Of a DNA stretch of 64,000 nt, positions 36,348-46,337 are shown piece after piece. Origin of the DNA: Candidatus Melainabacteria bacterium (GTDB lineage Bacteria; Cyanobacteriota; Vampirovibrionia; Vampirovibrionales; Vampirovibrionaceae); assembly GCA_902168245.1 (NCBI GenBank), contig CABHPA010000025.1:43467-107466 (forward strand). The letters are read 5' to 3'. The position numbers and the translations under genes are program-made. The notes beneath the pieces are model-generated. The model saw nothing but the letters and a program-made list of their open reading frames with translations, made no database searches and was not told where the DNA came from. Positions within the stretch are counted from its first letter, which is position 1. Each line of letters starts with the position of its first letter.

Positions 36348-39197
36348 ATGGGATTAGGACATAATTGCAATCCAGATGGAATCATTAAGGCATTAGATGC
36401 AAGGCTTCAGGAAAGAACCAATCAAAAACGTGCTGTATTACTAGGCAAGGATAACTTCTTACCCACTACAGAACGTGGATTCATTGGTAACAGTTGGAAT
36501 AAATTGCATGAACTTTTCAATGCTAATTATGGTTTGAATGAATCAGATGCAGGTTATCTACGTTCCAGAGATGAATATTACACTCAAAAGCGAAACAATC
36601 CATTCCATGATTCCTATACACTGGCTGAAGCAAACCTAAAACCTTCACAAATCAATGGAAAGAACTTTTCAACCAGAGATTTATCAGATGTTGTAGACCA
36701 ATATTTAGCAGTTAAAGGTAAACTTCATGGGGTGAATACAGGTCAGGATTGGGCAGAGGGTTTAGATGGTGCTGAATTACAACGAATTTCAGAACATCTT
36801 GAAAGTATTATCAATCAAAACCCTGAAACTCAAACCCTTTTAAATGCTCATTACCAAGTTCAGAAGGATGTTTCAGAATTTGCCAAAGAATATGGCATTG
36901 AATATAACCCTGATCCAGATGCTTTACCTCATTCCATCATCCAATACCTAGAATCTGCTGATTCAGTTGGGCCTGATACCTTTGCCAATATGCGTCATCT
37001 TTTCAAAGAAGAGAATACAAAGATCTGGAATACGGTTTCTAACCAGTTATTCAAAGAGAAAGTAGTCTTTGATTATGGTCAACCTTATGAACAAGGAATG
37101 GATTTAACAGATTTAAGAAAGGTCAAAGCAAGACCTGCTGATGCCATTATTACCGCAATGGGGCAAGAACGTCCTATTGATACCCTTTACAGAATGACCA
37201 GAAACGCTTTAGAGGATTTCGATCCTGAAATGAGTGACGGTTATTATGTTATTCCTGAAAAATACGCTCAAGATATTGATAAACATACTGAAGCACACGA
37301 AGAAAGCCCTATTTGGTCTTGGATTAAAGGCTTTGCAGGTGGAGGACACTTCTTTAAAGAGCAAGTGACTGGTTCAGCCTCCAACCCTGGTTTTATTGGA
37401 TTCGTTGGAAGACAGTTATCCCAAGACTTTACAATGATAGGGAATCATCCTCAAGCATTAAGCAGTATCCCTGATATCTGGAAGCCTTTATGGTCATTCT
37501 TTGTTCATGGAAATGAGTCTGCAACCATTATCGCCAAAGATGTTCACGGAAATAATATTCATTTACCTGTGAAAGAGCTTACCAAAGGTGGGATTACCAC
37601 TAACATATCAGTAGATACCCAAGGAAAACCACTGGAACTAGCCTCTTTAAAGTCCAGAATCAATACAGGTAAAGGCTTTTTTGATATGGCATTAGGGGTT
37701 CCCATTGTTAAACACGGGGTTTTAGGCATCAATCACATCATGTCAAACCCTTTGAAGTGGAACCAATTCAGGGAAAGTTTGGTTCGTTCAGCATCAACAC
37801 TCCAATTTTTAAAGGAAGGAAAAACACTTCCAGAGGCCCATTATCTCTCTGGTGAGAGAACCATTAATGTGGATAGCCTTACACCCATTGAAAGACGGGA
37901 TATTGCAGGGGCTTTAATCCCTTTCTACTCTGTATTAAAGACTGCTTTGGTTTCCACAGTAAAATCAGCTACATTTCAGAACGGGAAATTGGCTGCTGCT
38001 GGCTTTTATAGTCTAGGAATAATGATTCCTGCGGCTATAGACACTTATAATCAGCTTTATCATGCTGAGGCTTATGATAGACTCAAACGAACCACACCCA
38101 ATGGTGTCAATTACATTATTCTTGGAACGGATCAAGATGGTGAGGCTTGGGTCTTACCTTATCTTTCCTCACAATCAATGGCCATCAATTTGGCTGGTTT
38201 AGGTGGTGTTGAGAATGCAATCTCTAAATATTTAAGCCATTCAATCCAAACAGGAGATTATGAAGCAGCTTTAGATTTAGCTACGGAGGAGTTCTGGAAA
38301 GGCTCTAAAGGTCATAGTTCTGGTGTCTTTTCCGATGTACCTTTTGTTGGTTCTACTGAGGATACGATTAAAGGGGTATTGGGTCCAGGTTTAAAGCTAG
38401 GGGCTGAACTCTTATCCAACCATAATACCGATACAGGGCAAGAAATCTTTAAAGATGAAGATACTCCATTAGATAGAGCTGCAAAGCTTGGTGGTGAATT
38501 TACCAAGAATTTCTTTCCTGCTGGTGCAAGACTCTGGAAGCCTATCTCAAAGCTGCTACCAGATGAGGTGAATCAAGCCTTAAATCCTGACTTTGTTCCT
38601 GAACGAAATGATAACGCTAAAGCATCCAGTATTTTAGATACATTTACAGGCTTAAGGAAGGATGCCAATAGTTCTGCCAATCTCTATATGGAGGAGAAAG
38701 AGGCCCAAGATGAAAAGTCCAAAGGTGTTTACAGTGGTGTTCAGGAATTTAAATCTGACTTGAGAGATTTTAAACGTCATGAAAGACGCTCTTTAAACCA
38801 GTTTGAGGAATATACTAATATCAAAGATCCTACAATACGAACCAAGATTCAAACTATGATTGCCTCTAGTGATGATTCAGACCATATTTCTTTGAACAAG
38901 ATTCAAAAGGCCATGACTCAAATTGATAAGGTTTATGCAGCCATAAAGTCAGGAAAAGACACTGAACATACCGAGGAACAAGTACAAGAGGCTTATCAAA
39001 AAGTCCAAACTTATTATCAGACTTGGAAACAAGAATCTGACATCAGGAAAAAAGTGGCGGTTAAACTGGCTCAAAAGTATCCAGATGCTGATCCTACTCA
39101 ATTGGGTAAACTGTATCGCTATTACCTGAATTATTATTCAACACTGGGAACACCACCTGAATTAGACTCCGAGACAGACACTACTACTGAGGAATAA
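36348..39197 (+). CDS. Large internal virion / ejection protein (949 aa)
   Basis: This is the largest phage gene. The product is mostly helical with some hydrophobic helices around residues 560-590 and a long charged C-terminal coiled coil. It lies directly after the transglycosylase protein and before the fibres, where podoviruses encode their largest core protein. There is no sign of polymerase motifs, so it is not a virion RNA polymerase. Start ATG 36348 is preceded by a GAG-rich leader. Confidence 0.65.
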   Translation: MGLGHNCNPDGIIKALDARLQERTNQKRAVLLGKDNFLPTTERGFIGNSWNKLHELFNANYGLNESDAGYLRSRDEYYTQKRNNPFHDSYTLAEANLKPSQINGKNFSTRDLSDVVDQYLAVKGKLHGVNTGQDWAEGLDGAELQRISEHLESIINQNPETQTLLNAHYQVQKDVSEFAKEYGIEYNPDPDALPHSIIQYLESADSVGPDTFANMRHLFKEENTKIWNTVSNQLFKEKVVFDYGQPYEQGMDLTDLRKVKARPADAIITAMGQERPIDTLYRMTRNALEDFDPEMSDGYYVIPEKYAQDIDKHTEAHEESPIWSWIKGFAGGGHFFKEQVTGSASNPGFIGFVGRQLSQDFTMIGNHPQALSSIPDIWKPLWSFFVHGNESATIIAKDVHGNNIHLPVKELTKGGITTNISVDTQGKPLELASLKSRINTGKGFFDMALGVPIVKHGVLGINHIMSNPLKWNQFRESLVRSASTLQFLKEGKTLPEAHYLSGERTINVDSLTPIERRDIAGALIPFYSVLKTALVSTVKSATFQNGKLAAAGFYSLGIMIPAAIDTYNQLYHAEAYDRLKRTTPNGVNYIILGTDQDGEAWVLPYLSSQSMAINLAGLGGVENAISKYLSHSIQTGDYEAALDLATEEFWKGSKGHSSGVFSDVPFVGSTEDTIKGVLGPGLKLGAELLSNHNTDTGQEIFKDEDTPLDRAAKLGGEFTKNFFPAGARLWKPISKLLPDEVNQALNPDFVPERNDNAKASSILDTFTGLRKDANSSANLYMEEKEAQDEKSKGVYSGVQEFKSDLRDFKRHERRSLNQFEEYTNIKDPTIRTKIQTMIASSDDSDHISLNKIQKAMTQIDKVYAAIKSGKDTEHTEEQVQEAYQKVQTYYQTWKQESDIRKKVAVKLAQKYPDADPTQLGKLYRYYLNYYSTLGTPPELDSETDTTTEE

Positions 39198-39248
39198 CCC
39201 TTTCCCTCTCTATTTCTTTATTAGAGGTAGGGAGTTGAGGGGCTTTAA

Positions 39249-40844
39249 GTGTCTCAAATATCAAGACTAACAACATTTTCCAATGGCTCTATTATTGATG
39301 CCATTATTCATAACCAAGAACATGATTTATTTACCAATACCTGTAATAGCCTAGACACAAGGACTACAGCTTTAGAATCAGGTAATCTTACCATTTCAGG
39401 GAATAAAACCTTTAATGGGACTGTTTCTCTAGCATCGACCTTATCGGTTACTGGTGCTGCAACACTTTCTAATAACCTTTCTATTGCTGGAACACTAGCG
39501 GTTACTGGCACTAGCACTTTAACTGGTTATGTCACACTAGGACAAACTACACCGACACTGGATGCTCATGCAGCCTCAAAGATTTATGTGGATAACAAAT
39601 TTGGTGCTGGATTATTAGGATTCAATCAAACCACTGCACCAGTCTATAGTAACTCTACCCAGTTTACGGTTCAACAGATTTCTTGTCGTAATTCGGCAAA
39701 TACAGACACGATTTCCAAGTCTACTGCCACTACTGTTGATGTTTCCACAGTCGGTTTAAACGGATGTGCTCAAAGTGGTACATCACTTTTACTGGGTACT
39801 GTAGCAACTACATCCGGTTCTACCACTGTTTCAGGGACTAATACCTCATTCCTTACTGATTTTCAGGTTGGGGATGTAATCAGTGTAAGTGGTGCTCAAG
39901 ACCGTCGCATTTCATCCATTGCCTCTAACACCTCATTAACGGTTGAAAGCAACTTTGTAACCACTATAAGTGGTGCTGCATATTTCAGAGGTGGACGAGC
40001 ACCAAATACCTTCTACAATCTTTATGCAATCTCAGATACGGTTTCTAATACTGGATTAGTATTAAGCACTAGAAATACATCTGCTGGGGATTCTATGGTG
40101 GATCTTCCTGGTTCTGTGAGTACCGTTTCTACCGTTGATGCCACTGCCGATACCATTACAACCTCATCTAACCATAACTTAAGAGCAGGTCTTGCATTTC
40201 AGTTCAAAGATAGTGGTTCTGGCTCATTGCCAACTGGTCTAACATTCAATACCACTTATTATGCTTCCATTGTTTCCTCTACTGTCTTTAAGGTTCATAC
40301 AACCCAAGCAGATGCTGTTGCAGGGGTTAATAACATAAACTTTACAGGTTCTAAATCTGGAACCGTCATTATTACTTATACCTCTTATACCAATGTTAGA
40401 CAGCTAGCTTTTTGCATTAGGACGAATGCTGATACAACCACACCTACTATTATAGCCTTTTATATTGTGGATGGCTGGCCCTCAAGACCTTTAATCATTT
40501 ACAACACTGTTTATGATGAGGTCACTTTTTCTAATACAACTACTGGCATCTTAACGGCTGGTGTTTCCACCTCCTTTGCTGATGTTTCTACCTCTACATG
40601 GATTCCAGCCATTTCAAGAGTGGGCTTATTTTGGTTTTGGGCTTCAAATAATGTTCGGATCAATTTACGAGCCAAAGGAAGTCCTTCCTCAACAGGGATT
40701 CCAACCTCTTTATCAAGCCAGAATATTTCGCAAGAACGAATCATGGATATAGATTCAAACAGAATTATTCAATATCAGAACTCATCAGGGGTTTCAGGGG
40801 TCAATATTGCGGTTCGCGGGTTCATTATTTCTGAAGTATATTAA
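39249..40844 (+). CDS. Tail fibre protein with phage-fibre repeats
   Basis: The 531-residue protein begins with a helix (IIDAIIHNQEHDLFTNTCNSL), then repeated strands such as LSVTGAATLSNNLSIAGTLA typical of trimeric fibre shafts, then LGQTTPTLDAHAASKIYVDN, a common fibre linker. The C-terminal half is beta-rich. It probably attaches to the tail through the N-terminus. The start is GTG 39249 after GAGGGG. An HNH gene lies head-on against its stop codon. Confidence 0.85.
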   Translation: MSQISRLTTFSNGSIIDAIIHNQEHDLFTNTCNSLDTRTTALESGNLTISGNKTFNGTVSLASTLSVTGAATLSNNLSIAGTLAVTGTSTLTGYVTLGQTTPTLDAHAASKIYVDNKFGAGLLGFNQTTAPVYSNSTQFTVQQISCRNSANTDTISKSTATTVDVSTVGLNGCAQSGTSLLLGTVATTSGSTTVSGTNTSFLTDFQVGDVISVSGAQDRRISSIASNTSLTVESNFVTTISGAAYFRGGRAPNTFYNLYAISDTVSNTGLVLSTRNTSAGDSMVDLPGSVSTVSTVDATADTITTSSNHNLRAGLAFQFKDSGSGSLPTGLTFNTTYYASIVSSTVFKVHTTQADAVAGVNNINFTGSKSGTVIITYTSYTNVRQLAFCIRTNADTTTPTIIAFYIVDGWPSRPLIIYNTVYDEVTFSNTTTGILTAGVSTSFADVSTSTWIPAISRVGLFWFWASNNVRINLRAKGSPSSTGIPTSLSSQNISQERIMDIDSNRIIQYQNSSGVSGVNIAVRGFIISEVY

Positions 40845-41332
40845 ACACAAGCATAATCACCAAATAACTCTATTTCTTTAGCTCTTCTAACACACACAGC
40901 AACTTCTATGTCATCAAAATATCCAAGATGATAATTTACTGCTTGATGAACAATTTGCGCTCTCCATTTTTTCATTCCTATATGCCAAGTAATACCTTTA
41001 TAACCGGATGTATTGTGTGAGAAATTATTCCTATTTATACCATTTTGACTTCTTGTCGCAAGCCTAATATTATCCAAAGTATTATTAAGTTTATTTTGAT
41101 CTTTATGGTCAATATTAAAACCATCTGGTATTTTCCCATTAAAATACTCCCAAATAACTCTATGCATTAAAAGCCCTTTTATTTTTAGCGTTCCTTTTGA
41201 TCTTGAGCCTTTAGATACACCCCTACCTGCATAACCATAAGATGTAGAACACCATTTCCATTGGCTTAAATAGTCATATATTTCATCATCAACAATAGCT
41301 ATCATACCTTTTGTAAGTTTTATTTCGCGCAT
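40841..41332 (-). CDS. HNH homing endonuclease with AP2-like domain
   Basis: LLMHRVIWEYFNGKIPDGFN followed by IDHKDQNKLNNTLDNIRLAT is a clear HNH core (residues 54-93). The C-terminus SGYKGITWHIGMKKWRAQIV with YHLGYFD is an AP2-like DNA-binding repeat. It is on the minus strand between the two fibre genes and overlaps the fibre stop by four bases, as expected for a mobile homing gene. AGGT precedes its ATG. It is related in domain layout to the HNH gene at 21196. Confidence 0.92.
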   Translation of the reverse strand: MREIKLTKGMIAIVDDEIYDYLSQWKWCSTSYGYAGRGVSKGSRSKGTLKIKGLLMHRVIWEYFNGKIPDGFNIDHKDQNKLNNTLDNIRLATRSQNGINRNNFSHNTSGYKGITWHIGMKKWRAQIVHQAVNYHLGYFDDIEVAVCVRRAKEIELFGDYACV

Positions 41333-41396
41333 AGAGTACCTATTTTAAAATTACATATCTGTAATAGGCTTTATATGCCGTGAGGTTTTTATCCTA

Positions 41397-41618
41397 ATGA
41401 TTTCTCATAAGTTTGTAAGACGAATAATAGCCCCTAATGAGATCCTTCAGCATGGATATTCTGATTTCACAGGGCAATTTAATCCAAAAGAATTTGAACA
41501 AGTAGAAGGGCCACTTCCTGACAACTATTTACTAATCAAACCCGAAGGGTTGATTTATGAGGAAGGCATAGGACTTCGTTCTAGGACACTTTGGGAAAAG
41601 ATATTAAAGAGGGGTTAG
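41397..41618 (+). CDS. Hypothetical protein between fibre genes
   Basis: A 73-residue soluble protein with several aromatic residues. It is followed within three bases by the next gene, so it is likely part of the late operon, possibly a small tail accessory protein. No family recognised. Confidence 0.5.
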   Translation: MISHKFVRRIIAPNEILQHGYSDFTGQFNPKEFEQVEGPLPDNYLLIKPEGLIYEEGIGLRSRTLWEKILKRG

Positions 41619-41621
41619 TGA

Positions 41622-42002
41622 GTGGCAGTTACAGTTGATATTTTTAAGCATAACGTAAGACGTAAAACGACAGGTGAGGGGCCTGTAAAACAAGCTGTTA
41701 TTACTATTCCATCTGGTGATGTGGATACTGATGTAACAATAGTAACCCCTTCTACTGGTCAATGCATCTTTATTGTCGGAATGATCTTTTCTGAAAACAA
41801 TGCCATGAATTTCAAGATTAAATATGCGGCATCCAAATACCACACTTTTGAATTGGCTGCTAATCAAGGGATCTTTATGCCAGTTGGCAACGGGATGATT
41901 CCCATTCCTCAAGACTTTCCTCTAGTGGTTCAAGCATCTGCTGATTTCACTGATTTATCCATCTTCTACATTGAAGCAGAAGAATTACTAATCCATCAAT
42001 AA
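41622..42002 (+). CDS. Beta-rich hypothetical protein, possible tail component
   Basis: A 126-residue protein with alternating hydrophobic strands (VTIVTPSTGQCIFIVGMIF, then FMPVGNGMIPIPQDFPLVV), consistent with a small jelly-roll or beta-sandwich. GTG start 41622 is preceded by GAGGGG. Its position between fibre genes suggests a tail attachment role. No family recognised. Confidence 0.55.
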   Translation: MAVTVDIFKHNVRRKTTGEGPVKQAVITIPSGDVDTDVTIVTPSTGQCIFIVGMIFSENNAMNFKIKYAASKYHTFELAANQGIFMPVGNGMIPIPQDFPLVVQASADFTDLSIFYIEAEELLIHQ

Positions 42003-42014
42003 GAGAGATTGTAA

Positions 42015-43847
42015 ATGAGTTTCTTTACTGGTGGTGGTGCAAAGCCTGACATTATCGTAGATGGAGTAGCAAAAGGCAGGGTCAATAGCCTTACATTGGT
42101 TTCTGGCTCTAATATTACACTTTCCTCACTTTCATCTGGTTTAAATAACCTTGATTTAGAAATAACCATTAGTGGTGTTAACCCATATTCAGATGAACAA
42201 GCACAAGATGCAGTAGGAAGCATTCTTACTGACTCATCTACTATTGATCTTACTTATGATGATTCTGGAAATACGATTACAGCATCAGTCATTGAGGCAG
42301 GATTAACCCTTTCTAATCTAGGTGGCACTTTATCGATTGCCAAAGGTGGAACAGGTCAAACTACTGCGAATGCATCCTTAAATGCCTTCTTGCCCTCACA
42401 AACTAGCAATAGTGGAAAAGTATTAAGCACAGATGGCACCAATACAAGCTGGATCACTATCTCTGGTGCTCTTACTGATACAGATGGACTTGCTGAAGGT
42501 GCTACCAATCTTTATTTTACTAATGAACGTTCTCAAGATGCTGTAGGAAATATCCTTACAGACTCGTCTACTATTGATTTTACTTATGACGATACAGGAA
42601 ATACTATCACCGCATCTGTCATTCCAAGTGGCATCGCTATCACTGACCTTTCTGGAACCTTACCAATCAACAGAGGCGGAACAGGTCAAACCACTGCTAA
42701 TGCTGCCTTAAATGCCTTATTACCCTCGCAAACAGGTAACACCAATAAGTTTTTACAAACTAATGCAACTGATAGTGTTTGGACAACTGTAGATAAGACT
42801 TTCATTGGCCTTGGAAACGTTGATAATACCTCTGATGCAACTAAAAACGGTGCATCTGTAACCCTTACAAATAAAACCTTAGATAACACCAATACAATTG
42901 AGCTTAAAGATACACTTTTTACACTTCAAGATGATGGTGATTCAACTAAAAAAGCTAAATTCCAATTAAGCGGAATCACAACTGCAACAACACGTACTTA
43001 TACTCTTCCAGATGCTTCATCCACTTTAGTTGATCTAAGTTCTACCCAAACCCTTACAAATAAAACAATTAATGGTTCTAACAATACCATTACCAATGTC
43101 TCATTAACTACAGGTGTTACAGACACTTTACCTGAAACTAGTGGTGGTACAGGCCAATCTACTATTACTCAAGGTGATATTCTGTATGGTTCTGCTACCA
43201 ATACCTTAAGCAAACTAGCAAAAAATACTTCTTCAACTAGATACCTTTCAAATACAGGTACAAGCAATAATCCCGCTTGGACTCAAATAGATCTTTCAAA
43301 TGGTGTAACAGGTAATTTATCTGTAAATAACCTTAACTCAGGCACTTCTGCTTCAAGTTCAACTTTTTGGCGTGGTGATGGAACTTGGGCAAAAACAGCA
43401 AATTACATAGTATTAGAAGATCAAAAAACTTCAGGCACTAATGGCGGCGGCTCTACTGGTGGTTCTTGGCAAACTAGAGTTTTAAATACCAAAGTAATAG
43501 ACAGCGCATCTATTTGCACCTTATCTTCTAACCAATTCACCTTACCCGCTGGAACATATCAAGTCAGTAGCGCATCTGACTTCAACGCTCCAGGACAAGT
43601 TACTACGCGAATTTATAATATAACTGATTCTACAGAAACATTAAAAGGTATGAGTGGTTCATCTGGTGCTGCTTCGGTTGGTTTACCAGCAGCACTTCAA
43701 GGAATATTTACCATAGCAGGAACTAAAACTTTTGAATTTCAATACTGGTGTACTTCTTCTGTGCCTACTTCAGGGCTAGGCTCAGCTACTTCTAGCGGTT
43801 CAACTGAAGTATATTCGCAAGTATTAATAAGACAAATACCTTACTAA
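42015..43847 (+). CDS. Second tail fibre protein, with internal repeats
   Basis: The 610-residue protein has two near-identical blocks of about 100 residues, each with LTDSSTID-[LF]-TYDD, then [14 protein letters not shown] strands and [10 protein letters not shown], a repeat widely seen in phage fibres. Further NKTLDNTNT and [10 protein letters not shown] repeats follow. The C-terminal 150 residues are different and probably form the receptor-binding tip. AGAGAG precedes the ATG. Host recognition is the expected role. Confidence 0.88.
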   Translation: MSFFTGGGAKPDIIVDGVAKGRVNSLTLVSGSNITLSSLSSGLNNLDLEITISGVNPYSDEQAQDAVGSILTDSSTIDLTYDDSGNTITASVIEAGLTLSNLGGTLSIAKGGTGQTTANASLNAFLPSQTSNSGKVLSTDGTNTSWITISGALTDTDGLAEGATNLYFTNERSQDAVGNILTDSSTIDFTYDDTGNTITASVIPSGIAITDLSGTLPINRGGTGQTTANAALNALLPSQTGNTNKFLQTNATDSVWTTVDKTFIGLGNVDNTSDATKNGASVTLTNKTLDNTNTIELKDTLFTLQDDGDSTKKAKFQLSGITTATTRTYTLPDASSTLVDLSSTQTLTNKTINGSNNTITNVSLTTGVTDTLPETSGGTGQSTITQGDILYGSATNTLSKLAKNTSSTRYLSNTGTSNNPAWTQIDLSNGVTGNLSVNNLNSGTSASSSTFWRGDGTWAKTANYIVLEDQKTSGTNGGGSTGGSWQTRVLNTKVIDSASICTLSSNQFTLPAGTYQVSSASDFNAPGQVTTRIYNITDSTETLKGMSGSSGAASVGLPAALQGIFTIAGTKTFEFQYWCTSSVPTSGLGSATSSGSTEVYSQVLIRQIPY

Positions 43848-43859
43848 TTGGAGTGATTT

Positions 43860-44444
43860 ATGGATGTAGCATGGACTTTACAATTTTTGCTTCCGGCACC
43901 TTGTTTTGGTGGCTGTATTGAATATGAACGACCAGTTCAAGATGAAAATGGTCAAAGTACAGGTGAGTTTTACAACCTTTCTGATGAGGAAATCAGACAA
44001 CAGTATGAAAACTTAAGATGGGAAGATGAAAGAACAAAACCTTCTTGGGATGAATTACTTGTGGCATGGCCAAATGCAAAGATTAAAATGGAAGAACCTT
44101 TACTGATTCAAAGTGTTATTGCTGAAATGGATGCCGTATTTGATGGTTTGAATGTTCAAGCACGTTCTATGTTCTACCAGATAAGAGCGGGTGTTCATGA
44201 GGCATTATTACAAGGGGATTTTGAGGCAGCAGGTTTTATCATCAATAGCGTCAGTGTAGATCCATCGTTAGAACCGCTTAAAGACCAGATGTTAGGGATT
44301 CTAAAACAACCAACCATTAAAACGGCTGTTATTCCTACTGACTTTACAGCATCCGAGGAAACAAATCCTACGACTGATCCTTCTGATTGGTGGACAAAGC
44401 TTAAAACAGCAATACAAAATCTATTTGGCGGAAACAATGGCTAA
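43860..44444 (+). CDS. Hypothetical protein downstream of fibre, possible fibre assembly factor
   Basis: The 194-residue protein has an N-terminal strand with a CFGGC pair, then long acidic helices (ENLRWEDERTKPSWDELLVAWP) and a C-terminal Trp/Lys helix ending LFGGNNG. Genes in this place often encode fibre assembly chaperones. No motif proves it. A GGAG lies shortly before the ATG, and the stop overlaps the next small gene. Confidence 0.6.
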   Translation: MDVAWTLQFLLPAPCFGGCIEYERPVQDENGQSTGEFYNLSDEEIRQQYENLRWEDERTKPSWDELLVAWPNAKIKMEEPLLIQSVIAEMDAVFDGLNVQARSMFYQIRAGVHEALLQGDFEAAGFIINSVSVDPSLEPLKDQMLGILKQPTIKTAVIPTDFTASEETNPTTDPSDWWTKLKTAIQNLFGGNNG

Positions 44445-44577
44445 TTCTAAACGAGTTAAAAAAGATGAGAAGAAGCTTGAAATCGTATTGGATCAAGATT
44501 CCATTATCAAGCTAATCCAATTACAAGAAGAGTGGAATTCTCAGGATGCTAGAAATACTATCAGCAATCATAAATAA
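44437..44577 (+). CDS. Small basic protein (46 aa) nested between late genes
   Basis: An ATG frame overlaps the end of the 194-residue gene by eight bases and runs 32 bases into the holin-like gene in another frame. It encodes a Lys-rich start (MANSKRVKKDEKK) and then a hydrophobic/acidic helix. Such tightly overlapping frames are typical of phage lysis cassettes. It may be real, but the Shine-Dalgarno (GGCGG) is weak. Confidence 0.4.
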   Translation: MANSKRVKKDEKKLEIVLDQDSIIKLIQLQEEWNSQDARNTISNHK

Positions 44578-44767
44578 TCCCTCAGCGTTAGCGGTCATTA
44601 CGGCCCTCTTACTTGCACCTGTGATGGTTTTATTCTTCGTCTTTAAAGAACTGTTCAATCGGTACAATAATCTGGAAGACAAGGTTGACCAGCTAATCAA
44701 TGCTCAGAATCTTCTTGGGGAACGTGTAAAGACGTTCTTGGATATCATAGCCTCGAAGATTAAGTGA
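44546..44767 (+). CDS. Candidate holin-like protein
   Basis: A 73-residue protein with one N-terminal hydrophobic span (LAVITALLLAPVMVLFFVF) and a cytoplasmic amphipathic coiled coil with a C-terminal Lys. This topology resembles BhlA/UviB-type holins and some spanin-like proteins. It is the last gene of the plus-strand late operon, where lysis genes are expected. No separate soluble endolysin gene is evident in the prophage. Confidence 0.6.
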   Translation: MLEILSAIINNPSALAVITALLLAPVMVLFFVFKELFNRYNNLEDKVDQLINAQNLLGERVKTFLDIIASKIK

Positions 44768-45169
44768 ATTTATTACACATCCACACCAAGATGGTTGTAA
44801 AACTAGTAATTAATGCTGCAATAATCTCTGGGTCTAGGTGATTCATTTTTTCATCGATCCTTTTTATCTATTAATAAACAACTACATATATAGCACCTTT
44901 AAAAATCATCCGCAAGCCTTACGGGTTCAAAAAGAATAAAGTTCTCCTGATAAGCTTTCTATAAGTCGTTTTTGACAAGTCTACAGAATTGATTATTTTG
45001 TATCTTTTGTAGGCTTTATATTTTTCAGATATTTTCATCTCAAATAAAAAATCTCATCGATCAAAGTGAGATCCTTGATTCTTTATAAAGTAATCGTAAA
45101 TCTTATATTTGCTATGAGATTGATATGCTTTTTAAAAAGAATATTATTCTAGGCACGAAATGAGCTTAT
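44768..45169. other. Convergent intergenic region of the prophage
   Basis: These 402 bases separate the plus-strand late operon from minus-strand genes. I find no credible gene. ATCTCA (45049-45054) and TGAGAT (45065-45070) form a small hairpin with A- and T-rich flanks that may terminate one or both transcripts. Confidence 0.4.
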
Positions 45170-45784
45170 TTATTCTAAATATGCAACTCTCGCCCATACT
45201 TCTATCAAGCTATCAGAGGTTTTATTTAAAACAGTAGCTTGTACAAGCACTTTATTACCTGCGAAAAGTACAACATTAGTTAAATCATCATTAGTTGGAC
45301 TTTCGCCAGCTTTAAATGGTGGTAAGTTAATATTGGAAATTCCTTTGTTGCGAATATTATTTACAAATACTCTCAAATCTCTTTTAAGATAGATTACATC
45401 GCCTACTGATACATCACTCTTATATGAGACATCTTTATAATAATTTGTATCTGGACCAATTAATCCGACATTAGCTTCACCCCAGAATCCCCATCTATAA
45501 TTTTTTTCAACACGAATCCTATAATAGTCGCCAATCTTTATCCATCCACTTTCTCCTAGCAAACCTACTTTTCCATTTTTTACAGGTTTACAGAGTGGTA
45601 ATTCTTCTGATTTAGGTGTAAATAAACTTGAAAGAACATTTAATCCACCAGCAACACCTCCGATATATATGAGTATTACTGAAACAACTGTAAATAGGGC
45701 TATAATGCCGACAATTAAATTTTTTTCCGCGATTTCTTTTATCTTTTTCAGATCTCTCCAAGCAGAGAGTAAATCAGTACTCAT
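45170..45784 (-). CDS. Membrane-anchored protein with C-terminal beta domain
   Basis: The 204-residue protein has a cytoplasmic helix, one strong membrane span (NLIVGIIALFTVVSVILIYIG) and a beta-rich outer part with paired Tyr/Arg/Gly strands (YYRIRVEKNYRWGFWGE), possibly SH3-like. It is transcribed alone, after the lysis cassette on the opposite strand. This is a common location for lysogenic conversion or exclusion genes. No family recognised. Confidence 0.6.
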   Translation of the reverse strand: MSTDLLSAWRDLKKIKEIAEKNLIVGIIALFTVVSVILIYIGGVAGGLNVLSSLFTPKSEELPLCKPVKNGKVGLLGESGWIKIGDYYRIRVEKNYRWGFWGEANVGLIGPDTNYYKDVSYKSDVSVGDVIYLKRDLRVFVNNIRNKGISNINLPPFKAGESPTNDDLTNVVLFAGNKVLVQATVLNKTSDSLIEVWARVAYLE

Positions 45785-45814
45785 ATTAAGGCTGTCTCAA
45801 GGATTTAAGTTTAA

Positions 45815-45839
45815 AAAAGCCTCTATAATAGAGGCTTTT
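45815..45839. terminator. Bidirectional terminator
   Basis: AAAAGCCTCTA / TAGAGGCTTTT, an 11-bp stem with loop TAA. On the minus strand it ends the 45880-48265 operon. Confidence 0.85.
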
Positions 45840-45879
45840 AAAAGATAACATAATAAAGAGTATTATTGTAGAGCTTTAT

Positions 45880-46128
45880 TTAAGGTTTCATTCCTTCGCC
45901 CAATGTGCTTCCAATACCTTTCAAAGTGTCTTTAAAGCTTTTTTGACTAGGTAAACCAGGCACATCTATCCCTTGTTCCTTTGCCAATGCTTTCACTGCA
46001 TCCATTCGTGTTGGATCATTCTTGATTGCATCTGCCTCTATCAATGTCTCTAAATCCTGTTGTGGATTAGACTCTGTGTTTTCCTCTGCTGTACTATCTA
46101 AAGCACCACCTAATTCCATATCTGCCAT
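45880..46128 (-). CDS. Small acidic hypothetical protein (82 aa)
   Basis: Acidic first half and a helical second half with LAKEQGIDVPGLPSQKSF. CGGAGAA precedes the ATG. It is the last gene of a long minus-strand early operon. No family recognised. Confidence 0.55.
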   Translation of the reverse strand: MADMELGGALDSTAEENTESNPQQDLETLIEADAIKNDPTRMDAVKALAKEQGIDVPGLPSQKSFKDTLKGIGSTLGEGMKP

Positions 46129-46153
46129 TATTGTTGTTCTCCGTTAGCTAACA

Positions 46154-46168
46154 CTTATGAAATAGGCT
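46154..46168 (-). promoter_or_regulatory. CCTATTT-type junction motif
   Basis: On the minus strand this reads AGCCTATTTCATAAG and overlaps the last codons and stop of the preceding 58-aa gene. It is 26 bases before the next start codon. Confidence 0.6.
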
Positions 46169-46331
46169 GTTCTGGTTCTGTAGCTTGAACAGGAACAATA
46201 TCAGATTCACTTAAAAGCAGTTGATATAAGGCTTTATAGTCACTGGAACCAAGATGTGCCTTTAGTTCAGGGAGTTTAGATAAGGAATCGATGAAGCTGT
46301 GGATTCTTTCAAGTTTTTTATGATTAGCCAT
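46155..46331 (-). CDS. Small helical protein (58 aa)
   Basis: An ATG at 46331 opens a 58-residue frame (MANHKKLERIHSFIDSLSK) that fills the gap between two neighbours exactly. It is helical with an acidic/Pro tail. Spacing to the upstream gene is six bases, so it is likely co-transcribed. No family recognised. Confidence 0.55.
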   Translation of the reverse strand: MANHKKLERIHSFIDSLSKLPELKAHLGSSDYKALYQLLLSESDIVPVQATEPEQPIS

Positions 46332-46337
46332 ACCTTT

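Noticed and set aside
36348..39197. Possibility that the 949-aa protein is a virion RNA polymerase
   Set aside because: No polymerase motifs are visible, and it is much shorter than N4-type enzymes.
42219..42740. Repeated blocks that could suggest a CRISPR or DNA repeat array
   Set aside because: They are in-frame protein repeats of a tail fibre ([10 protein letters not shown] type), not spaced direct repeats. I see no CRISPR array or cas gene in the window.
39249..43847. Diversity-generating retroelement acting on the tail fibres
   Set aside because: No reverse transcriptase gene or template/variable repeat pair is visible.
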